64,000 nt of DNA from Botryosphaeria dothidea (taxonomy: Eukaryota; Ascomycota; Dothideomycetes; Botryosphaeriales; Botryosphaeriaceae), in NCBI GenBank assembly GCA_011503125.2, contig WWBZ02000033.1, forward strand, positions 1,984,001 through 2,048,000, read 5' to 3'. The position numbers and the translations under genes are program-made. Below the pieces are notes generated by a model that did not search any database, was not told the origin of the DNA, and was given only the letters and a program-made list of their open reading frames with translations. Of the stretch, positions 45,856-58,253 are shown piece after piece. Positions within the stretch are counted from its first letter, which is position 1. Each line of letters starts with the position of its first letter.

Positions 45856-47141
45856 TAGAAAGAATTGACGATGAAATTGCGGAGTTTCGCCCAGCGAATT
45901 TATTACTATTGAAATAGCCTCGCTGCGGAATTTATAGGAGGCAGCGAGAACTGTCTCATCCAGCTGTAGCAGCCGGAGGAGCCGCATACGCGGCTGGCCA
46001 AGCCGCGTACACGGAGAGCGACACTACAGTGTATCATATTTGGTACGCGTGGAAAAGCTTCCTCACATCAAGAGAGGGTGTTTGACAGGGCTCTCCTCGA
46101 CTCATCAAGCTGGAGGCGAAGGGAACGTTCCGTCATGGAAACAGTGCACCGACGGGAGACGAAAAAAGTCAAATTTCTTGGATACGACGTTCTGGAAGGA
46201 ATGTAATAGGACGATACACAGCCGCACAGATCCAAGATTAGGAGGCTCGTCTGATCTCGTATCACCACCTTGGCCGAGACACGCGGGGGCTTTCGGCGGT
46301 GATGCAGGGAGCCTCATTGCGTGCATATCAGGCAAGCAGACCAACGAGCTTGACCGCAAGTGCTGCCACGCCTGGATGGCTGGCACACATGAGCAGTGTT
46401 AGCGAATCTTGATGTTCTTTTTCGCCGTGCCCGTGAGAGCCGCCAGCCGGGTACTTTTATGCAGAGTTCACGCGGAATCACAGCTGAGCCATAGCGCAAA
46501 CCTTAATGCTGACGGACCAACCACAACGCAGGGAGATAGGCGCGAATAGGGCTGCTCCCCTGCTGTCAATCAGATGCGGCGAACGACTAGACCCAATGTC
46601 GCCTTAATGTGGAAAATGGCCACATGTGATGCGGAGGACGCATCCCGCCTTTTCACTGGTACGTTCGCAGGGTCCAGTCCGGGCAGCACTAGACCTCACC
46701 GGCCAGCCTGCCAGCCCACCATGGGTGCGACTTCTCTTGGCAGTCGCCAGCCCCGCATGCTAGTGTCACCATGGGTCATCCCACCTGGCGGCACGTGTTG
46801 CTGCTGCCCACCAATGATCCTGACGGGCCAGCCCGTTGCTTGTCGTCGCAGGACTGGCCACCGACATCTCACCGCTGGCCTCGACTGCATATTTCTTTTG
46901 CAAGTGCAAGCCATCTGCAGAACGCCTGTTCTGGCGGTAGGGCCGAGATCTGGACGAGGTGGGATAAAAGGCACGACTGCTCCCTTGTCTGCCAGCTTCC
47001 TTCCTCGCCCATAGACTTTCGGCAGCCCGCCACTGCCTTCACAGCCCCTACCCTTTAGAGTTCAGACCTCGAGGACTCTGGCCACCTCACCCAACCCGAA
47101 CCACTGGTGGTCGCTGCCTATATACCATCACCAACGAAACC
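45856..47141. promoter_or_regulatory. Divergent intergenic region between two MFS genes
   Basis: 1286 bp between start codons read outward in both directions. It contains a near-perfect palindrome at 45987-46009, described separately. CT-rich sequence precedes the start at 47142. No gene inside is supported. Confidence 0.5.
45987..46009. promoter_or_regulatory. Palindrome with inverted CGG/CCG, candidate operator
   Basis: Nine-base arms TACGCGGCT and AGCCGCGTA around a five-base centre (GGCCA), 132 bp upstream of the ATG at 45855. Inverted CGG..CCG triplets are the layout bound by fungal Zn2Cys6 dimers. No such regulator is encoded in the window. Confidence 0.4.
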
Positions 47142-48998
47142 ATGGACGCTCCACACAGCTCCGACGCAGTGGAAAGGGCCCACAATGGCGAGATAAGCGT
47201 CTCCCCAGACCTCGATAAGCTTCCCAAGATGAACGTCGACGCCCTCGGCCGTGAATCGTCTGAGAGCTCCGTGTTCGACGGCACCGCCCGCTTGGCCACT
47301 GACGGCGCCACGGTCCTCATTCCGTCTCCAAGCTCTGATCCGCAAGGTAAGCCTGCCAACAACCTCTTTCCTCGCGGCTTCGCTGACCGTCGGTGACGCT
47401 AAACAGATCCGCTGAATCTTCCCACATGGCGCAAGGCTCTCATCGTTGGCATCCTGACCCTCTGTACGCTCGCACCTCTCCCTGCTTGGCAGCTGCCTGT
47501 TTCAGCACTGACACCTCCGTTCATCCGCAGATGCCGTCAGCGGTCTGTGCATCATCTCCGCTCTCGGAGCGCTGATTGTCTTCATTGCACCCGAATACAT
47601 TGAGGCAGGCATCAGTGAAGAAGCCATCAGCAGTCTCCAGACCTATCCGTCTCTCTTCCTGGGCGTTGGAAACATCATCTCTATGCCCTTGGCTGTCGCT
47701 GTCGGAAGAAGGCCTATTCTCCTGCTCTCCACCTTGCTCCTGTTTGTCGGTGCCGTTCTGTGCGCCACCAACCAGAGCTTCGCATGGCATCTGGGAGCAC
47801 GATGCTTGGTTTCCTTCGCAGGTGCTCAATGTCAGGCGCTGGTCCTGTTGATCATTTACGTAAGTTTTGTGCTCACCTTCTCTCAGTGTTCTGGGAAGAA
47901 TCGGCTAACGGTAATCAGGACATCTACTTCCTGCACCAGCGCGCTAGCACCTTCCAGTGGTTCTCCTCCGCGGAGGTGCTCTTCAATTCTAGTCTGGTCA
48001 TCGCCTCCGCCTACATGGCAGAAGCGTTGGGATGGCGCTCCTGGTATTGGATGTTCTCCATCCTCTCCGGCATCTGCTTCGTCCTCTCCTTCCTCTTCGT
48101 GCCCGAGACCTACTTCGAGCGCCCCCTGTCCGCTTACCGCGGTGAGATCAGCGACCTCAACACCGTCGCCGAGCCCGCTTCGCAGCCGCTCCCGCACTAC
48201 GGCGCGACCCTTACCGACCAGGACAAGCGCGTCATCGACATCCAGCACCACAAGCCGCGCACCTTCCGCTCCGATCTACGCATCTTCGCCGTCGACGTCA
48301 ACTGGGGCAAGACCGTCACCACGCTTAAGCAGATCGTCCAGGTCTTCTGGTTCCCGCACGTACTCTGGGTGGCGCTGCTCAACGGCTTCTTCCAGGGCGC
48401 CGACGTCTCGATCCAGATCACTTACGGCAGCATGCTCGTCTCGCCGCCTTACAACTGGGCCAAGACATCCGTCTCGCTCATCCAGCTCGGCCAGATCTTC
48501 ATCGCCATCCTCTGCCTTCCGCTGCTCGGCTGGGCCACGGACAAGACGGCGACGTGGATGGCGCGCCGCCGCCGCGACGGCATGCACGAGCCTGAGAACC
48601 GGCTTGTGAACCTCGTGTTCCCGCTGTTGTTTAATCTGATGCTGACGGCGCTGTACGGCGACTGCGTGCAGAACCCCGGCAAGTACCACTGGATGCTGGT
48701 CGTCGTGACGGTCAACTCGTACCTCTTGATCCTGCTGGCGGGCAGCACGGTCGGCACGACGTACCTCGTGGACAGCCATCCGATGCGGGCGGGCGCGATT
48801 TTGGTGGTCATTCCGGTGACGAGGGGCCTGGTGTCGTTTGGATTGAGCAAGAGAACGGTGGATTATATCGCCAATATAGGGGCGTTGAACACTTTTGGCA
48901 TCTACACGGGAGTTGGCTTCATCTTCTTCCTCCTGGGCGTTGGGGTTTTCTATCATGGAAAGAGGATGAGGGCATTCTGTGCGAGGTGGGCTGTTTAG
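47142..48998 (+). CDS. MFS transporter, DHA1-type
   Basis: Exons 47142-47346, 47407-47463, 47531-47859 and 47919-48998 join in phase to 556 residues; the second exon is only 57 nt and completes DPLNLPTWRKALIVGILTLY at helix 1. Introns are 59-67 nt. The N-terminus is a 75-residue soluble tail. Helix blocks include ISALGALIVFIAPEYIEAGI, YPSLFLGVGNIISMPLAVAV followed by GRRPILL, FHLGARCL-like WHLGARCLVSFAGAQ, then RASTFQWFSSAEVLFNSS and GWRSWYWMFSIL. A large cytosolic loop separates the halves, and the protein ends FYHGKRMRAFCARWAV. It is probably a plasma-membrane exporter of unknown substrate. Its third positions are strongly C/G in the last exon. It is divergent from the MFS gene at 44165, but the two are not close duplicates. 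Confidence 0.92.
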
Positions 48999-50042
48999 AT
49001 GGTAGAGTGGTCGTTACCGAGGGGTCTCTCCTGCATGATGAAATGACGGTACGCTCGTTACGACAATACCTAATGACCTTTTTTTGTTGGGATGATGGTA
49101 CACCATCAGAGACTATTAAGCCAGCATATCCTTAGCATTTTCAAAATTCGTAGACAATTCAGTTGAAGATATCAGCTTTCGAACTACGATACTACAGCAG
49201 GTCTTACGAGATCGACTACGTTCCCATGACACAATCCGTACCGTACCTCTCTAGGCTGGAGGATCCAGCCGTCCGGACTTGATGATGCCAGCAACAGTAT
49301 CAAGGCGCATCGCAGGCACACACATGCTCTTGTGCATGGGATATTTCGCCACAACGGAGCGAACATCATACCAACGATAAGCGACGTGGAAAAGTAGAGC
49401 GTACGACCGGCACTTTGCGCCTGCGCTATCACAGCATGCTAAAAAGCAAGAAGATCATGACTTAAAAAGCATCGTCGTGCCGTCATCACCATTCCTCAAT
49501 CGTACTGCACATTCCTTTAGCAAGATAGCGCCTTATTGTCACGAGCTTCGTTCGTCACAGAGATGGCGCCTCTTTTCAGCCACTCAGCGCCTTGCCGTAT
49601 CCGTCAATCACATCCCCGGTCATGATGGAGTCGCAGCGGGAGGCTTGAAGGCCTGGCCCGAGATGTGGCGCCGTCCACCAACGTAACCCGGTGGGCGGGA
49701 CGGCTGAGCACTAACGCTATGCATACAACATCAACCGCAGACTGAAGCTCTACTTTTCCGGTCGCGCGGCATGATGGAACTGGATGTCTATCTCGGATGC
49801 CCCCGATGCGAACTTCCCTTTATTGTTTGCAAGTAACCACAGGAGTTGAGGGACGATCCTTGACTTCAATGCGCCAAAAGGAAATACAGAAGCGAAGGAA
49901 CAATTGTGCATTCGCCGTCAACGGTCCCCATATCCCATTCATTGCTGCACATACCTCAAGCAGCACCTACAGGCAGGAAAGTTTTTTGCATCAGATTACC
50001 AAAGGTCTCATTAGCAATGACCGCTCCGAATCTACACTCGTG
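48999..50042. other. Intergenic, 3' ends of MFS and bZIP genes
   Basis: About 1.0 kb between convergent genes. Small frames only. An alternative last bZIP exon could extend to about 49990 if a weak intron near 50070 is used. Confidence 0.45.
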
Positions 50043-51284
50043 TCAGCTTTTCATATAGCCATTTAGAATGACTATAATAACATACCCATGGCACTCCACT
50101 TGCGCCAATAAACTATTTGCCAAATGTTTCAGCTGACTTCTGTCAAGTGCTCCAAAGGCCGGATGATGTCGAATGCAGTCCCAAGCTTGGACGGGCGTCA
50201 CACATCCGTCCAATGGCAACCCGGAAGAAAGACTCAACAGACGCTCCAAGCTCACACTGGAAGCCTCCCAGGAGCGAAATGGCTCATTTTGTGGGCTTGA
50301 CCTCTGATTGGCATTGAAGAGCAACGTTGCAGACGCTGTCAGAGCATGACCGTGGGAAGCAGCGGTGTCCAGCAGGCCGTTCTCTACGTGTTCAAGGCAG
50401 GGGCTTTCCAGGCTGTCACGAGTTTAGCAAGGTGGACGGAATGCGGGGGTGTTTGTCACTCACCTCAACACGAAATCTATGCCGGCACTTGTCCGATCAA
50501 GCTCACTGGCAAGAGCACTGCTCTGACCTGAAGGATTTGCAACTGCCTGTTGAGTGCGAGGCGTTCTTTGCTCCGGAAGTGCTACAGCTGTGAGACGTGG
50601 GCCAGTGTGGCGAGCAAGTGCACTTACGAGGGAGCTGCTTTGCTGTAGGGCAGACTGGATCTTGACGACGTTCTGGGTCAGAGAGACTTATTTCATGATC
50701 AAGCGGGGCGGACGGAATGGCGGTTCCAAACGATGTTTGCTTCTCATGCTTCTTTGCCAAGGGGTCTTTCTCCGGCTGAGTGCATATTTTGCGCCCCCCA
50801 TGGTAATCCTCGATTGTGAGTTTGAAGCTCTGCTTTGGATTCGTTTGCGTGAGTGGAGCAGGTGGATCAATGCCATTTGCCACCAGAGTTCTTCTTAAGT
50901 TGTTGATCTCGGCGTAAATCTCCTGTGTCTCTTGCATGATTGCTGCTTCTCTTGACCGCAACTGGAGAATCTCGGTCTCCAAAGCTCTGACGTATGCTTC
51001 CTTGCGTTCACGATAGGTGCTAAAATCTGACGTAAGGAATGGCGCCATCACGAGAAAAATTTAATGTGTGCATACCGTTGCGCATTTCGTACTTGTTCCC
51101 GACGCTTCGATAAGCCACCGGTCTTTCCGGATTCCCCTTCTCCTGTTAAGATAAAAAGTTAAAACTAATTAAATTTTGTATTGTGTAAATTCGGCTGAGC
51201 ATTTTATAGGACTATTTCGCCCGGAGTGAGAGATTTGGGCATACTTTTAAATGAGAACGGAGATGAACGAAATTTGAAGTTCAT
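50043..51284 (-). CDS. bZIP transcription factor, five exons
   Basis: Exons 51284-51245, 51142-51076, 51019-50628, 50542-50464 and 50412-50043 join with consistent phases to 315 codons plus stop. The first exon is only 40 nt and rests on phase and splice signals alone. The basic region spans exons 2-3 (GGLSKRREQVRNAQR-TYRERKEAYVRALE) and continues into a leucine-zipper heptad stretch (ALETEILQLRSREAAIM..). The C-terminal region ASELDRTSAGIDFVL-SLESPCLEHVENGL matches the conserved tail of a group of fungal bZIP proteins. No frame in this stretch makes sense without the introns, so the gene is easily missed. The last ten residues (GYVIIVILNGYMKS) look non-conserved; an extra terminal intron is possible. 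Targets unknown. Confidence 0.78.
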
Positions 51285-52215
51285 GGTAAGACTTGACAAT
51301 AACGTTTACGGTCCTCGTAATGAACTGTAAATAAGTAATAAATCCAGCCTTCTGCTGAATGCTTTATTGGAGATATGCTTCCGTGGTACGCTCTGGAACT
51401 GCGATGCAGCAGTACTCAGATGGAGGGTGTCTCGGAAATCAACCGTAACGTGGTGTTGAGAAGACGATGAGAATGCTTCTCTGCCCTACAGATCTCAGAT
51501 ATGCGCACCGAGCCCAATAAATGATTCTGTAGTCAGCCGTAGCTCTAAGCGAAAACCTAAATCGTTAGAGCAACAGTTAGTAGCGTTTCATGACACTGCG
51601 TGGCGTGCGAGAAGCTTACCCGAAAACCAAGCCGTTGGCCGTCATTTGGCGGCTCAGAGTAATGGTTACATCAAGTACCGCTGCTCGTAAGATGGCTTCA
51701 ACCCTCCTGCGATATGATGTAGAACTTCCAATCAAATCAACTACTTCAGTTCCGTGGGGATTCTGACACAATACGTGTTTGCAAGTACCGGTACATGATG
51801 AATGATCAAATGTTACTACGAAAGGACTAGCGTAGGAAGATCAAACGTCATCCCTACTTTAGCGCAATCCTCCAAAGAAGAGCGCACTCAGAAAGGAGAT
51901 AGTGATCCCATAATCACTCCCTGAAGTAGAATTATTGATCGTGTAATCCTGGCCGCAGCATTTGAGTATTGTATGTACAAGCGAAACTCGGCCACCTTCG
52001 CGTCTTCTCATGGCACCTTCTCTTGCTCATACAACGAGTCCGCAGCCATATAAGAATGTGACAGACCTCGAAGATGGCAGTCTACCAGCACCTTTCACGA
52101 CAAGCAGGCTTCTTGTGTTTCCTCATTAACTCTCGTTGCGCTTTCACACTGCCTTCCAGTACACACATCCCCATCACTTTGTTCGCTCAAACGGAACCCC
52201 ACACCTGAGTTTAGC
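51285..52215. other. Divergent intergenic region, bZIP / secreted propeller gene
   Basis: 931 bp, AT-rich near the bZIP start, that must hold both promoters. Nothing else recognised. Confidence 0.45.
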
Positions 52216-53524
52216 ATGACACGGATCGCGTGTTCTATACTCTGGCCGGCAGTTCTGCTGGGCGCTCTGGTATCAGGGTTTCCGCATGGTACAACGGGTG
52301 GGACGCAGAAGCGTGTTGGCAAAGCCATATACTTCCTCACCAATGATGCTCAGAACGCAGTAGTTGCGCTGCCCATAGCTGCCGACGGGACTGTCTCGAC
52401 CGGAACAGTTACAGCCACAGGCGGCCAAGGATCCAACTCCATCGACGGCATGACAAACACGAGCGCAGCTCCAGATGCTCTTGTTGGTCAATCAGCACTC
52501 ACCATCGCCGGGAACGTTCGTCTACTCCCAGCCTCCCCCGAAAACACAGACATGTCCGCGGATCACTGACACGCATCAGAACCTCTTCGCCGTCAACGCC
52601 GGATCCAACTCCCTGACAATGCTGTCCATCTCCCCCTCCGACCCCACACAGCTCATCATGCTCGGCCAGCCCGTCGCCGTGCCCGGGGAATTCCCCAACA
52701 CCGTCGCTGCATCCCCCAAGCATGGCCTCGCCTGCGTCGGCTCCACCGGCGCCAAAGCCGGCATATCGTGCTCTCGATTCTCCGCGACGGCCGGCCTCGG
52801 CGCGATGGACTGCCTGCGCGCCTTCGACCTCGGCCAGACGACGCCGCCCGTGGGCCCGACCAACACCGTCTCGCAGACCTTCTTCTCCGCGGACGAGTCG
52901 CGCCTGCTCACGACGGTGAAGGGCGACCCGGGCGCCAACAGCACCGGCTTCGTCTCCGTCTTCGCCGTCAACCCGAAGAGCCCCTGCGCGGGGGCCGCTG
53001 GAGCCCGCCTGTCCACGCAAGAGACGCGCAGCTCGCCCGCCGGCACGGCAGTCCTGTTCGGCAGCGCGCTCGTCCCCGGCGCGCCGGACGCCGTCTTCGT
53101 GACGGACGCCTCGTTCGGCGCAGCCGTCCTGTCCCTCGACCCCACCACGAACCAAGCCTCGCTCGTCGCCAAGCAGGCCATCGCCGGCCAGAAGGCGACC
53201 TGCTGGGCGACGGTCTCGGCCGCGACGGGCAGCGCATTCGTGGCCGACGTCGGCGCCAACCGCGTCGTCGAGATGGGCCTGGCCGACGCGCGCGTCCTCT
53301 CGACGCTCGACCTCTCCGGCGAGAGCGCGGATCCGGGGCTGGTCGACCTCGGCGCTGCCGGCGACCTCGTCTACGCGCTGTCGCCGGGGAACGGGACGAC
53401 CGCTGCGGCTGTGGCCGTGTTGGACGTCTCGGGGGGCCAGGGTGCGGCGGAGATGGTTCAGCATTTTGAGCTGTCGGGGGTGGGTGTGGGGAAGAATGCG
53501 CAGGGGATGGCGGTGTTGATGTGA
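52216..53524 (+). CDS. Secreted lactonase-like beta-propeller protein
   Basis: Exons 52216-52515 and 52580-53524 join in phase 0 over a 64-nt intron, giving 414 residues. A signal peptide (MTRIACSILWPAVLLGALVSG) starts the protein. The body shows repeated beta-sheet blades: KAIYFLTNDAQNAVVALPI, NLFAVNAGSNSLTMLSI, DAVFVTDASFGAAVLSLD, SAFVADVGANRVVEMGL, LVYALSPGNGTTAAAVAVLDV. This layout resembles fungal extracellular proteins annotated as 3-carboxymuconate cyclase or 6-phosphogluconolactonase-like seven-bladed propellers; true substrates are rarely known. Codon use in exon 2 is extremely GC-rich, which also creates a long antisense frame. It is divergent from the bZIP gene. Confidence 0.82.
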
Positions 53525-56500
53525 AAGCGAAGCTGGTATGATGGAGTGGTGAGGCTTGATCACCCAGTGTATACTACTGAAGATAGAGGCTTTTGGCTTA
53601 TTTCTTGTGATTCCGTCCGAGTAAGGGGGAAGACCTGGTAGTGGCTATTCTCGCTGGTTCTCCCACAGCAATAGACGTACCTTCAACGCCTCAACTCCAC
53701 TTCAGATATCCACCTCCCCAGCAGCCATCACCCCAAATGCAGCAGTAATCAGGAGTAGTGTGCACAGAAACCAGTGAGACTCAACCTACTGCAATTGGTC
53801 TTTCTGCCTCTTGATCCCAGTATTTCCATCCAATCCGATCCCTGTTCCTCACGTGGTGACCCCTCGGCAGCCCAGCCAATTCCAAGCGCTCTCGACCAGC
53901 TCGCATGCACGTAAAGGTGGGGTGTAGGAGGGGCTGCCTGCCACATGCGGGGACCTCCCCCGGTCCACAAGCCCTAAGATAGAAACCCCAAAAAGAGTCC
54001 TATCTTTCTCTTTAACCGCGTCGCCCCCACGAAGTCGCAGCGAACGAGCATAGCACTCCACAGCCACGTGCTACTGTACGATTCGGCTGCAGCTGTGTGG
54101 ATATCTATAACGAGAAATACCATCTATTTCTAACGACGAGGAAGGTTGGAAGGAACCTATACTTAACAATCCCCAGGCTGCCGTCAATTCTGCATGCATG
54201 TACGTGCATTGGCGCGCATGTAAATGTAGGTCTGGCGCGTCCCAGTAATAGCAGCACGCCATTCCCCAAACCGCAAGCCGCTGACGACCCTCGCCCCCGG
54301 CAAGAACTGCACGGCGACGAGTAATCGCAGTGCAGCCGCCGCGCAGCCCAGTGAACCTTGGACCCCGAAGCCACCCTGCGCGTGCTTCGCTTGCTGCTGA
54401 CCGCATCTGCGGCCGGCGGTTAACTGCTGACAATACTTTTTTTTTGATTCTTGGTCCAGGGTCCGGATACCGGGATGGGGTGGAATACAGAAATCTGCTC
54501 GGCAAACCCGCCGCTATACCAGCTCTGCATCGACGAGGTCGAGTGATACATGAGGGAAAAAAAACTTAGCCCAATGCAAATGGGAAGCACCGCTACCCAA
54601 CTCGATTCACTTTGTTGGGAGATCCGCACATACTCACGCAGCCCGTATCAAAACGGCCAAGGATACCGGGTAAAAGGGCAACGAATAGGCAGCAGGAGAA
54701 CATGGACTGTGCCACGATGGCCGTTTCTGCGGCCCCAGCCCAGCCCCAAGCCTCAGCCGGGGCGGGGTTGTTCGGCTCGCAGCAAGACGCAAGCCAATAA
54801 TCGCCAACAATCCTTGGAAGTAGCAGAAGGTGGGGTCGAAAGTTCAAACTTCCCTGCTCATCACTGCAGTTACTAAGCACCCCCTACTTCGATCGAGTGC
54901 GTTCTTGTCTCAGCTCGAAATTTCGTTTCTGCAACAATCAGCTCCGCGACTGGGGCATGGTTTTCGATGAAGGGGCCAAAAGAGAACGGAGATACGCAAA
55001 AAGGCGTGCGTCCGGTTGAGCCCGGCAGGCAGGCAGGGATGCTCAATTAGCGAACGCGGCACGGTGCGGCTGCGCCCGAGGAAATAATAGCTCGTGCTTC
55101 TTCGAGGTACAGGAAGGAATGTGGGTCTGACGAGCCGCTGGATTGGGTCCTTGGATATCGAAGTCCGATTTGTGCGATGGTTGGTCGCAGAGCCTGTCAT
55201 GCATTGTGCTGTGATGGCGGAAATTGGCAAACGTGACGTCGGAGAGCGCCGGTGTGCTGTGAAATCTGCCGGACGGTTAGGTGCTGGAAGGGATAGGTTA
55301 TTTTCTCGTGGAGTGGTGGGGAGGTGTGTGATTCTGAGGCGAGAGAAATGTGGTGTGGAGGTGATGGTGGTGACTTCGGCGTAGGCAGCAGCGGCGTTGC
55401 GTGATGGAACAATTGGATAGGCCGGGAGCAAGGAATGCGTACTCCGTCGCAGGCGCGTATAGCCTGGAGTGCGATGAAGAGAGGGAGGGAGGTGGTGTGG
55501 ATAAAGATCACATGGTCCAGGCATCTCGATCCATCGCCACCGAATGAAAGGAAAAAGAAATAGCAGAGCAACGAATCTCCTTCCTAGCCAGGAGTAAAAG
55601 AGGGGAAATGAACGAATAGCAGCGCCGTCCGATGCGCCTATCTGGCGTAGCTGCGAGTGCTGGAGTGCCGGAAAGTCAGCATCCTATTACCATTCCACCG
55701 GCACCATGCGGCTGACAGAGTAGATGCACGAGCAAGCGGTGGCATTCTTCACGCCGCAGAGCTCATCGCCTCCATTCCTCAGTACGCGCATGCGCCGCGC
55801 TTCTGCATTCCTGGCCCACCGAAGTCGAGCACGAGCTCAGCAACAGGCAACCAATAGCCACCTCTCCTACGCGCCGCGCATGTGCATCACGCAGACGGCA
55901 GCGTCTAACGTCAAGAATGCGCCGTACGCGTGCGTCGCGGCCCCATCTGCGGCGCCGTTGCGCGAAAAAGAATGATTCGTGTGCGTGCGTCCCAACATCA
56001 GCTGTTGCGGCGTACGAAACACGCATTTTTCGATAATTTGAGACTGCCCAATTAATAGCGCAACACCTAACGAGGAGAGAGGGAAGGGGTGGTCACTCGT
56101 ACACCCCCACCTCAATCACGTTTTTGGGGGGTATCCTCGTTGCCGAGCGGGCAGCGCCGCTCCGCGCCGCACCCGTGCCTCGCCCGGCCGGCATTGGGCG
56201 AAAGCGGAGATGCCTCTTGGGGACAGCTGACCTCTTCCCATGCAGCGTTCCACACGGCGCGACGCGCTGCTGCAAACGGATCGCGGCGGCCGCCGCGGCA
56301 AAGAGGAGAAGGCAAGGAGAGCGCGACGCGCACATGGCGGGACGAGTGGACGTGACGAGCACGCTGCGGCAAGGACGACGTCCGTCATCCAACGTCATCG
56401 GTGGCTGCATGCGAGGCTTGGAAAGGAGCTGTAGACGACGGGACTTTTAGATTTGCTGCAGGACGCAGGGAGAGAAGGACGACGGCGAGAAGAGGCCGCA

Positions 56501-58253
56501 CTACTGCAACACCAGCAAGAGTGGGCGGCAGTACCTCAGCAAGTGCAAGCGAGTAAGTATAGTGCGGCCGGCCGGCCGTCCCTTGCGCAACCTCTTGGAC
56601 TTCCTCCCGCGCCCTGAATCTGCGAACCGCTCTGCAAGCGGAGAGGGGCGTACCTGGCCACAACGTAACACGACACGGGGAGCCGCCGCGCCGCGAACTC
56701 TAACCACCGATCGGCAGCCAATCTCTTCCGCGTTCGTTGCGATTGACGGTCGTTTGGTCCTTCTGGCTTCCTTCTACTGCGGAGCCGCGGATGCGAGTAG
56801 ATTGGTACCCCCCCGCTTCGATCAGCAGGATAGAAGGCCGATGGCAGGGATGACGGCACGACTACCGCGTTCGCATTGAACGCTGCTGCGATTCGCGAGA
56901 CTTTACGATGGATACCTGCACAGGTCGCGGTCGAATCGGGAGCGGGCGGCACATGCACACATGCATACATTCGGGTACCGCCGAAACGCAGCTGGCGTCC
57001 AGCCGAGAGGCGTGTGCGGCGCTGGTGACGAGAGAGAAAAACGACCTCCATCATTGATCAGCCAGCAGGTGGAGCAGCAGCGGCACGGGATCTGCGAACC
57101 GGCGCGTGGAGTGGATCGCGCGCGTGCGCACTGGCCAGTTCGAAGCGACGCCGGCTGGCAGAGGCAGGGAAATTGTTGACGATGATGCGGGCTTGCATGA
57201 TGGGGATGCGGCCGGGCGGGCGACCGCGCGAGAAGGCGGCCCTCGGATCGGTAAGGCTGATGCTGCGGCCGGGCGGCTGCGTGCGTGATGGAGGGGAAGT
57301 CTTCCTATCACCGCGCCGCTCGCTCGCTCTCCCTCGAAGCCGGAGGAAAGGCGGCGGTATCGGCTGCCTTCTCGCTGTTTGAGACAACGCCGCGCCGAAG
57401 AGCTGCAGCGAATGGGGGCCGTTGTGTCGCCCCAGTGGCGTGGGTAGGCGGCTGGGATGTCTCTTCTGCGAGGGGCTGGCTGCCTTTTGTGCGAGGTTGC
57501 CTGTCGAGCATTGCTGTTTAGGGCCTTTTGGAGCGGCGGCTGGGATTTAGCAGCATCGGGAGCTGAACGGGTGCACGGTGGAGACCGTGTGTGGCTGGGG
57601 TCGCTTCTGGTTCGACAAGTTTCGTGTGCTTTGACGTGGTCCGCGACAGCCTGGCTGTTCAGACGTCAACCGAGCAAACACCACGACCAATATCAGCAAT
57701 CAACTTGAGGATAGGCGCCAGTATCTGGGACAGGAGGTGATCACGAGGGGACCATTGGAACAGGTAGAGTGTAAGACCATGTGAGTGGTCGCTTGCGCAT
57801 TGTGGAATCTGATCTAAGAAGCTCAAAGCAAATGAACAAAAAAATATTGGTGCCTAAAATCAGGAAAGCAGATGAACGAATGAGGTATCCAACTTTTGTA
57901 ACCGCCAGAAGAAACCTGAAGCAAAAGGGAAGGTCGCTTGGACGAGATGACTCGAAGATCGCGCCAAATTGGAAATCGAGAAGCGCCTCCGTGAATGCGT
58001 GACTGAAGCCCGCCACCCAAATGCACATGCTCCCCGGTAGATCTGATAGTGTACAGTGACCTTGACAAAAACCTCGAAAGAAAGAAAACCCTTGACTCTT
58101 TTATTACATTAAACCTGGAAAAAGAATAGGATCGCAAAAGTGGTATCTCTGCAGAAGCCAATGAGCTGACGGAAGGAGAAACCGAAGACCAAAGAGCCCA
58201 ATATAAGAAACGAAAGATGTGAGTCATAGTGACCCCTGCCGGGACGGTGGCGT
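53525..58253. other. Gene-free GC-rich stretch, about 4.7 kb
   Basis: I find no protein family, tRNA or repeat boundary here. Many frames of 60-200 codons are open on both strands, but all look like by-products of GC richness, with Arg/Ala/Pro-rich translations and no plausible splice continuation. It may contain long untranslated leaders or non-coding transcripts. Confidence 0.45.

Noticed and set aside
41082..48998. Secondary-metabolite gene cluster (oxidoreductase plus transporters)
   Set aside because: No backbone enzyme (PKS, NRPS, terpene synthase), no pathway-specific regulator next to them, and a dead glycosidase in between.
52499..53563. 354-codon minus-strand frame opposite the secreted propeller gene
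   Set aside because: Caused by strong C/G third positions of the sense gene; Arg/Gly-rich with no motif.
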